From Spirochaetota bacterium (GTDB taxonomy: Bacteria; Spirochaetota; Spirochaetia; Treponematales; UBA12059), in NCBI GenBank assembly GCA_029547205.1, contig JAKPPT010000119.1, forward strand, positions 1-64,000: 64,000 nucleotides of DNA, written 5' to 3'. This document shows positions 59,796 to 64,000 of the stretch, one piece after another. The notes beneath the pieces are model-generated. The model was not told the origin of the DNA and did not search any database. It saw nothing but the letters and a program-made list of their open reading frames with translations. The position numbers and the translations under genes are program-made. The number at the start of each line of letters is the position of its first letter. The stretch's first letter is position 1.

Positions 59796-60731
59796 ATGTT
59801 TTTTTTACCATTACTTACCGCACTATCCGCTCTTTTCTTTTTTGTGCTCCTTCCCATTACAGGAGCCCTCTTCGTACGCTCACAATGGCACTTGTTTAGA
59901 GAAAGGCTCATTACAGCAGAAACGCTGCCTGTACTTACTAAAAAAGAGATTTTGACTCCTCTACAATCATCCTTTACCTGCCGAGCTTATGGCGTCATTG
60001 ATGCCATAGGCATCGATGAATCAATCTGGGTTACTGTCGATGGAGCCAGTATCAAAGTTTGCTTAAAAGATACGCCCATCTATATACTATCAGGTTCTTT
60101 GAGATATGGACGCATCAGAAACCGTGATCAGGAATACATTGTCGAGCGCTGTACCTGGAATACACTGCCATCCATCCCTGTTGGAAGCTCAATTTTTATT
60201 ACAGGGACACTCCTCTATACCAACGGAATCCCTGTTTTTTGTACATCTGATGTTAAACCGCTCATTCTCATTCATGATGTCTCGGAAAATCATGTCATCT
60301 ATCTTGGTGTTTTTGCAGGAAGGCCTGTTAATGAATACTGGAATCCATTTTCTAAAATTGCCCTAGCGGCAGGTATCTTTGCAATGACAGGAATAGTCGT
60401 GAGCGTTATATCAATAAAATTCATTTCGCTCATAGCTGCAATTAGCCTTACACTGGCTTTTTCTCCGATACTCCCTTTTCTTCCTCCAGGTGTTGCAGGT
60501 TTTGCACTCTATCGCAGGTTCTGGCGCCGCGCTCGCTACTTTAGAGCCAGACGAGATGTCACACTGCTACGAACTGCTGCAACCGGGCAGTATCCCTATG
60601 CTTCAAAAAAAAATATTGCTTACTGGAAACAGCTTGCCCTCATAAATTTTCTCTTAAGCGGCTTCTTTTTTGCAGCAGGATATGTAGTAAATGCAGTAAT
60701 TGTATTTTTCATACTGCGAACACTTATATAA
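59796..60731 (+). CDS. Membrane protein of unknown function
   Basis: 311 residues. One N-terminal helix (about 5-28) is followed by roughly 150 soluble residues with a beta-rich pattern, including FTCRAYGVIDAIG and GSSIFITGTLLYTNGIPVF, which recalls an OB-like or E3-ligase-like extramembrane domain. Two or three central helices (about 187-235), an arginine-rich loop RRFWRRARYFRARR and a last pair of helices follow. I do not recognise the family. AAAGGGAC before the ATG fixes the start. A terminator for the facing gene lies directly behind its stop. Confidence 0.7.
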   Translation: MFFLPLLTALSALFFFVLLPITGALFVRSQWHLFRERLITAETLPVLTKKEILTPLQSSFTCRAYGVIDAIGIDESIWVTVDGASIKVCLKDTPIYILSGSLRYGRIRNRDQEYIVERCTWNTLPSIPVGSSIFITGTLLYTNGIPVFCTSDVKPLILIHDVSENHVIYLGVFAGRPVNEYWNPFSKIALAAGIFAMTGIVVSVISIKFISLIAAISLTLAFSPILPFLPPGVAGFALYRRFWRRARYFRARRDVTLLRTAATGQYPYASKKNIAYWKQLALINFLLSGFFFAAGYVVNAVIVFFILRTLI

Positions 60732-60772
60732 AAAAAGACCTCCGATTATCACCATAGTTATAACCGGAAGTC
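60730..60772 (-). terminator. Intrinsic terminator of the DbpA-like RNA-binding protein gene
   Basis: A 13-bp stem with two G-U pairs (60737-60749 with 60760-60772) and a 10-nt loop is followed on the minus strand by seven T (60730-60736). It probably also stops the rightward membrane-protein transcript less efficiently. Confidence 0.8.
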
Positions 60773-60800
60773 CTTCATATTTAGGGGGATTAAGTACCAC

Positions 60801-61433
60801 TTAGTCCTGAGAATCGCTCAATTCATCAGAGTAATCGGTACTCATGTCGTCATCGAGTGTATCATCCTGCATTTCAGCCTGTACAGCATCAGTTTCTAAC
60901 TCATCTTTTTTGCGCGCATGATTTACTGTAAGCGGTCTTCCTTTATACATCTTTCCATTTAATCCAGCAATGACCGCTTCTGCGCACGATGGCTCTACTA
61001 TTACAAAGCTGTAATTATCCATAATACGGATATTTCCTATTTTGGAAGGATCCATACCGGGTATTGATGTAATCATTTTAATAATAATTCTCGGGAACAT
61101 ACGCTGTCTTCTTCCAGCACTAATAAAAATAGTTGTTCCCTCACCAGTAAAGCGTGGCATCATCTGCTTTACATCAGTATCATTTCGGTCACTCCCTGTT
61201 ACACCATAGTGCACTTTTTTTCGGTTTCCTTTCGCATAGCCATAATTGCCAGAGAGCATCAGTGCCATGACAGCAGCGGTATACGCACGGCTAAATAACG
61301 GTACTTTCTTTCTAAATCGATTCCTGCATTCATGAATTATTTCGATATCATTGGTAGATTGAACGGCGGCTAATGCCTCATCGATTACTGCATCGACGGC
61401 TTCCCAGTTCATTGTTTGCTCTTTTCGCTTCAC
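60801..61433 (-). CDS. Stand-alone DbpA-type RNA-binding domain protein
   Basis: 210 residues. The C-terminal region about 105-185 (GTTIFISAGRRQRMFPRIIIK, IGNIRIMDNYSFVIV, GLNGKMYKGRPLTVNHA) matches the DbpA/CsdA RNA-binding module that normally follows a DEAD-box helicase. Here no helicase is present. The N-terminal helical part (to about 75) is unfamiliar and the C-terminal 25 residues are highly acidic. The start is taken as GTG 61433 because AGAGGAG lies 6 nt upstream; ATG 61412 is the alternative. An RNA chaperone or ribosome-assembly adaptor is a reasonable guess. Confidence 0.8.
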   Translation of the reverse strand: MKRKEQTMNWEAVDAVIDEALAAVQSTNDIEIIHECRNRFRKKVPLFSRAYTAAVMALMLSGNYGYAKGNRKKVHYGVTGSDRNDTDVKQMMPRFTGEGTTIFISAGRRQRMFPRIIIKMITSIPGMDPSKIGNIRIMDNYSFVIVEPSCAEAVIAGLNGKMYKGRPLTVNHARKKDELETDAVQAEMQDDTLDDDMSTDYSDELSDSQD

Positions 61434-61685
61434 TACAAACTCCTCTAAAAAAATACTCACACTCAATAAAGTACAACCAGATACACTCTCACATTAAAAA
61501 CAGCCAGTGCTCCCCCTTTAGCATAAGCTGTCCAGCGGTATGCCTGAGTTTTCTGTTTGTACCAGTATGTAAGCAAATATACTAAATTTTCTCAAGCAAG
61601 CATATTAGCAAGCACTATGAATTTATATCGATACCGATATATAATGCAGAACACCAACTCCAATTACTCTAATTCAGGATATTGT

Positions 61686-63926
61686 ATGAAACGATTGTCA
61701 CAACAAGTCTGGATCATTGCAGTAGTTAGTTTGATTGCATCGATGATGTCTGCTCAAGAACTGCTCATAGGTACAACCAGGGGTATTTTTACTGTTAGTG
61801 ATGGTAAACCAGTATTGCTCACTGAATTCCCATCTGATATTGAATGTCGAAAAATACTCAAAACCGATCGTGGCTGGTATTTTTTAACCAATATGGGCAT
61901 TCTATATTCCAGAGACTTGCAAACATACGAAATGCGAAATAACAAACTGCCAGTAAAAATCATTAAACAGATACATAACGGACAAAAGAAGCTTGTAGAA
62001 ATAATCCACGAACTCAAAGACCTGGAGTATGATCCATATAACCATGAGATTTTAGTGACCTGTACAAAAGATGCAGCATACATCAGCTATGATGGAGGCA
62101 AAAATTGGACCAGCCTCGGTAATCCATCTGATTCAAACGGCATTAAGGCTGTGGCAGTACTCAGTTCACCACAACTGACAGTCCTGCTCTCAAGCGCTGT
62201 GAGAGGTCTCTTTATGCGCGAACTCCCAAAAGGCTCCTGGAAAAGGGCAAAAGGCAATTTTGCCCAAAGCTGCCCGACAACGAGCCCCGATGAAATTGCC
62301 GACATACAGGTCGCAAAGGGAGAACAAGGTCCTGTAATTTGGGCTGTAAACAGCTTTCTTCCAGTCATATACCGTGCAACGGGGACAGACTATACGTTTG
62401 AACGTGTTTTTTCCGCACAAACTGATTTTTTTAGTATGGATTCACTCTCACTTACACAAACAGGATTCTTTGCTGTTTCCAACCATCAGCTCTTGCGGTA
62501 CACAGCAGCCACCGGACTAACACAAGCAGTTCAGGAACAAACACTGCTCCTTAAACTCAAAACGCTTGTACCGGAACGGATCCTTTCACTGTATTGTTCT
62601 GGTCATCAATCCAACGAAAGCAAAACTGTTGCAACTGCCGCAGTAAAATCTGATTTTAGTGCCCTGCCTGCACTATCGCTTTCTGAACTCTGGTTTTTTG
62701 CAGAAAGAGAACTCAACCCCTACACCGCACGAGCGGCTAACAAGAATGGGATTTACCTGCAGACTGGCTACATTATCAATGAGCAGACAAGAAAAAAATA
62801 TATCGAACTCATGAAACGCAATAATATCAACATGCTCACAATCGATCTTAAAGATGACTATGGAAGACTCAGGTATATTTCCAATGACCCGCTCGTTAAG
62901 TCCATGTACAAACCTGGTTCCACCATCGACATTGATGCATTTACAAAAGAAATGAAAGCCGCAGGAATTTATCTCGTTGCACGCATTGTAGTGTTTAAGG
63001 ACCAGCACATGTATCAGTACGGAAACGGGAAATATGCGGTTTACGATGCAAAAAACAAAACTCCATGGCGGGGCTACCGGTGGGCGAGCACCGGTACAGC
63101 TTCCGCTTCACAGGCAAGTACAACCACTGCTGCGCCTGCAAACCCAAATACTGCCACCCAAACAGCAGGAAATAATTCAAATAGTGCTGCTGTACCAGTA
63201 ACCACTCAACCTGCGGCTTCCAACACACAACCAGCACAGGAAAAAATTTACTACGGTGAATACTGGGTTGACCCATACTGCGAATACATCTGGGAATACA
63301 ATGTTGCCATTGCTCGCGAAGTGCTTGCTCGCGGTTTTGATGAAGTACAGTTTGATTATATTCGTTTCCCAACTGATGGTGTTAATATTGGAGATGCATC
63401 CTATCGCTGGAAAGATGCAGGAATGGACAAAGAAAGCGCGCTCTTGTCTTTTCTCAAGTACGCTCGCGAACAGATTCCTGGTCCAATCAGCATTGATATT
63501 TATGGAGTCAATGGCTGGTACCGATCCGGCGTGCGTACCGGCCAGGATGTTGAGCTGCTCTCCCGCTATGTTGATGTGATCTGCCCGATGTTTTATCCAT
63601 CCCACTTTGAACAGAACTTTTTAGCCTTTGCTCCAGCAGAGATGCGTCCCTATCGAATTTACAAGCTTGGCAGTTTGCGGACATGGACAATCGGTAAAAA
63701 ACGTATTGTTGTCCGTCCCTATGTCCAGGCATTCTATATGAATGTGTCATACGACAGGCTCTACTATTCCCCTGCATATGTTGCAAAAGAAGTAGAAGGA
63801 ATCTACCAGGCACTCAATCAGGGGATGACATTCTGGAATAATGTCGGACGCTATGATGATATACCAATTTTGCAAGCACCTGATCCTGGCTATGCAACTG
63901 AAATAAAGCAGAATGTCCTCGACTAA
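61686..63926 (+). CDS. Exported propeller-DUF4015 putative glycoside hydrolase
   Basis: 746 residues. A signal peptide (about 1-22, ASMMSAQ) leads to a region with beta-propeller-like blades (ELLIGTTRGIFTVSDG, VTCTKDAAYISYDGGKNWTSLG) to about 330. The DUF4015 TIM-barrel follows from NKNGIYLQTGYI, with INMLTIDLKDDYGRL, FDEVQFDYIRFPTDG, ISIDIYGVNGW and CPMFYPSHF, a family regarded as putative glycosidases. A Thr/Ala/Asn/Gln-rich linker of about 50 residues (471-519) interrupts the barrel. AGGAT about 7 nt before ATG 61686 supports this start. It probably acts on envelope or external polysaccharide. Confidence 0.85.
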   Translation: MKRLSQQVWIIAVVSLIASMMSAQELLIGTTRGIFTVSDGKPVLLTEFPSDIECRKILKTDRGWYFLTNMGILYSRDLQTYEMRNNKLPVKIIKQIHNGQKKLVEIIHELKDLEYDPYNHEILVTCTKDAAYISYDGGKNWTSLGNPSDSNGIKAVAVLSSPQLTVLLSSAVRGLFMRELPKGSWKRAKGNFAQSCPTTSPDEIADIQVAKGEQGPVIWAVNSFLPVIYRATGTDYTFERVFSAQTDFFSMDSLSLTQTGFFAVSNHQLLRYTAATGLTQAVQEQTLLLKLKTLVPERILSLYCSGHQSNESKTVATAAVKSDFSALPALSLSELWFFAERELNPYTARAANKNGIYLQTGYIINEQTRKKYIELMKRNNINMLTIDLKDDYGRLRYISNDPLVKSMYKPGSTIDIDAFTKEMKAAGIYLVARIVVFKDQHMYQYGNGKYAVYDAKNKTPWRGYRWASTGTASASQASTTTAAPANPNTATQTAGNNSNSAAVPVTTQPAASNTQPAQEKIYYGEYWVDPYCEYIWEYNVAIAREVLARGFDEVQFDYIRFPTDGVNIGDASYRWKDAGMDKESALLSFLKYAREQIPGPISIDIYGVNGWYRSGVRTGQDVELLSRYVDVICPMFYPSHFEQNFLAFAPAEMRPYRIYKLGSLRTWTIGKKRIVVRPYVQAFYMNVSYDRLYYSPAYVAKEVEGIYQALNQGMTFWNNVGRYDDIPILQAPDPGYATEIKQNVLD

Positions 63927-64000
63927 CCTGGGCTCTTCTTGTTAGTGTCACGAAGCTTGTAAAAATTATTTATAAGTACCGTTTGATGAAAAAATCTGGA

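Noticed and set aside
1-64000. Prophage, CRISPR array or intact insertion sequence
   Set aside because: No integrase, transposase, capsid, cas gene or spaced repeat array was found on either strand.

Overview
The window reads as a chromosomal segment of a Gram-negative-type spirochaete, most likely a Treponema relative. The pointers are a flagellar rod/hook protein of the FlgF/FlgG family, an Lpt-type outer-membrane transport operon (lptC-lptA-lptB behind pyrG), several lipoproteins with spirochaete-style lipoboxes, a histidine-kinase-ATPase/HDOD fusion, an HU protein with a lysine/alanine-rich arm and an oversized CTP synthase. Species cannot be fixed from sequence reading alone. I see no rRNA, prophage, CRISPR array or intact insertion sequence.

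Layout. 1-9.5 kb (mostly minus): ABC ATPase fragment, UgpC/MsmX-type sugar ATPase, NadD-like nucleotidyltransferase (plus), M29 aminopeptidase, U32 protein, PLP aminotransferase, then a DUF6320-like zinc-ribbon membrane protein and its HxxxDG acyltransferase partner. 9.7-17.3 kb (plus): pyrG-lptC-lptA-lptB, all joined by 4-nt overlaps; tRNA-Val(CAC); then a Cys-rich protein, a lipoprotein, an HD-domain relative of CCA-adding enzymes and an M20 amidohydrolase. 17.3-27.3 kb (mixed): EEP-fold lipoprotein, purC, clpP, ttcA-like gene, flgF-like gene, NYN/OST-HTH protein, HU, ECF S-component, EamA transporter, Fe-alcohol dehydrogenase and a small partner. 27.6-32.2 kb: MarR regulator with a heterodimeric multidrug-type ABC exporter whose second subunit is frameshifted. 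32.6-38.4 kb (minus): complete oppABCDF operon. 38.5-45.9 kb (minus): truncated PAS regulator, isoaspartyl dipeptidase, M16 lipoprotein peptidase, membrane protein, galU. 46-56 kb: 804-residue GlmS-like protein, the ctpA-rsmE-wecG/tagA-M24 operon, an SDR and a trmJ pair, and the HATPase-HDOD protein. 56-64 kb: M15 peptidase, PAP2 phosphatase, apbE with an MBL hydrolase, a membrane protein, an orphan DbpA-type RNA-binding protein and a propeller/DUF4015 exported protein.

How the genes work together. Peptide use is prominent: an Opp importer plus M29, M24, M20, isoaspartyl, M16, S41 and U32 family members. A second theme is the cell envelope (Lpt, WecG/TagA, GlmS, GalU, M15, PAP2).

The most unusual observation is regulatory. 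About fourteen first genes lack a Shine-Dalgarno sequence and instead carry a sigma-70-like -10 hexamer whose 3' end lies 6-7 nt (9 nt in one case) before the start codon. This places the expected transcription start on, or within a few bases of, the initiation codon, so those mRNAs would be leaderless. Other genes in the same window have strong GGAG-type ribosome sites. Two divergent gene pairs appear to be built from two such promoters facing each other.
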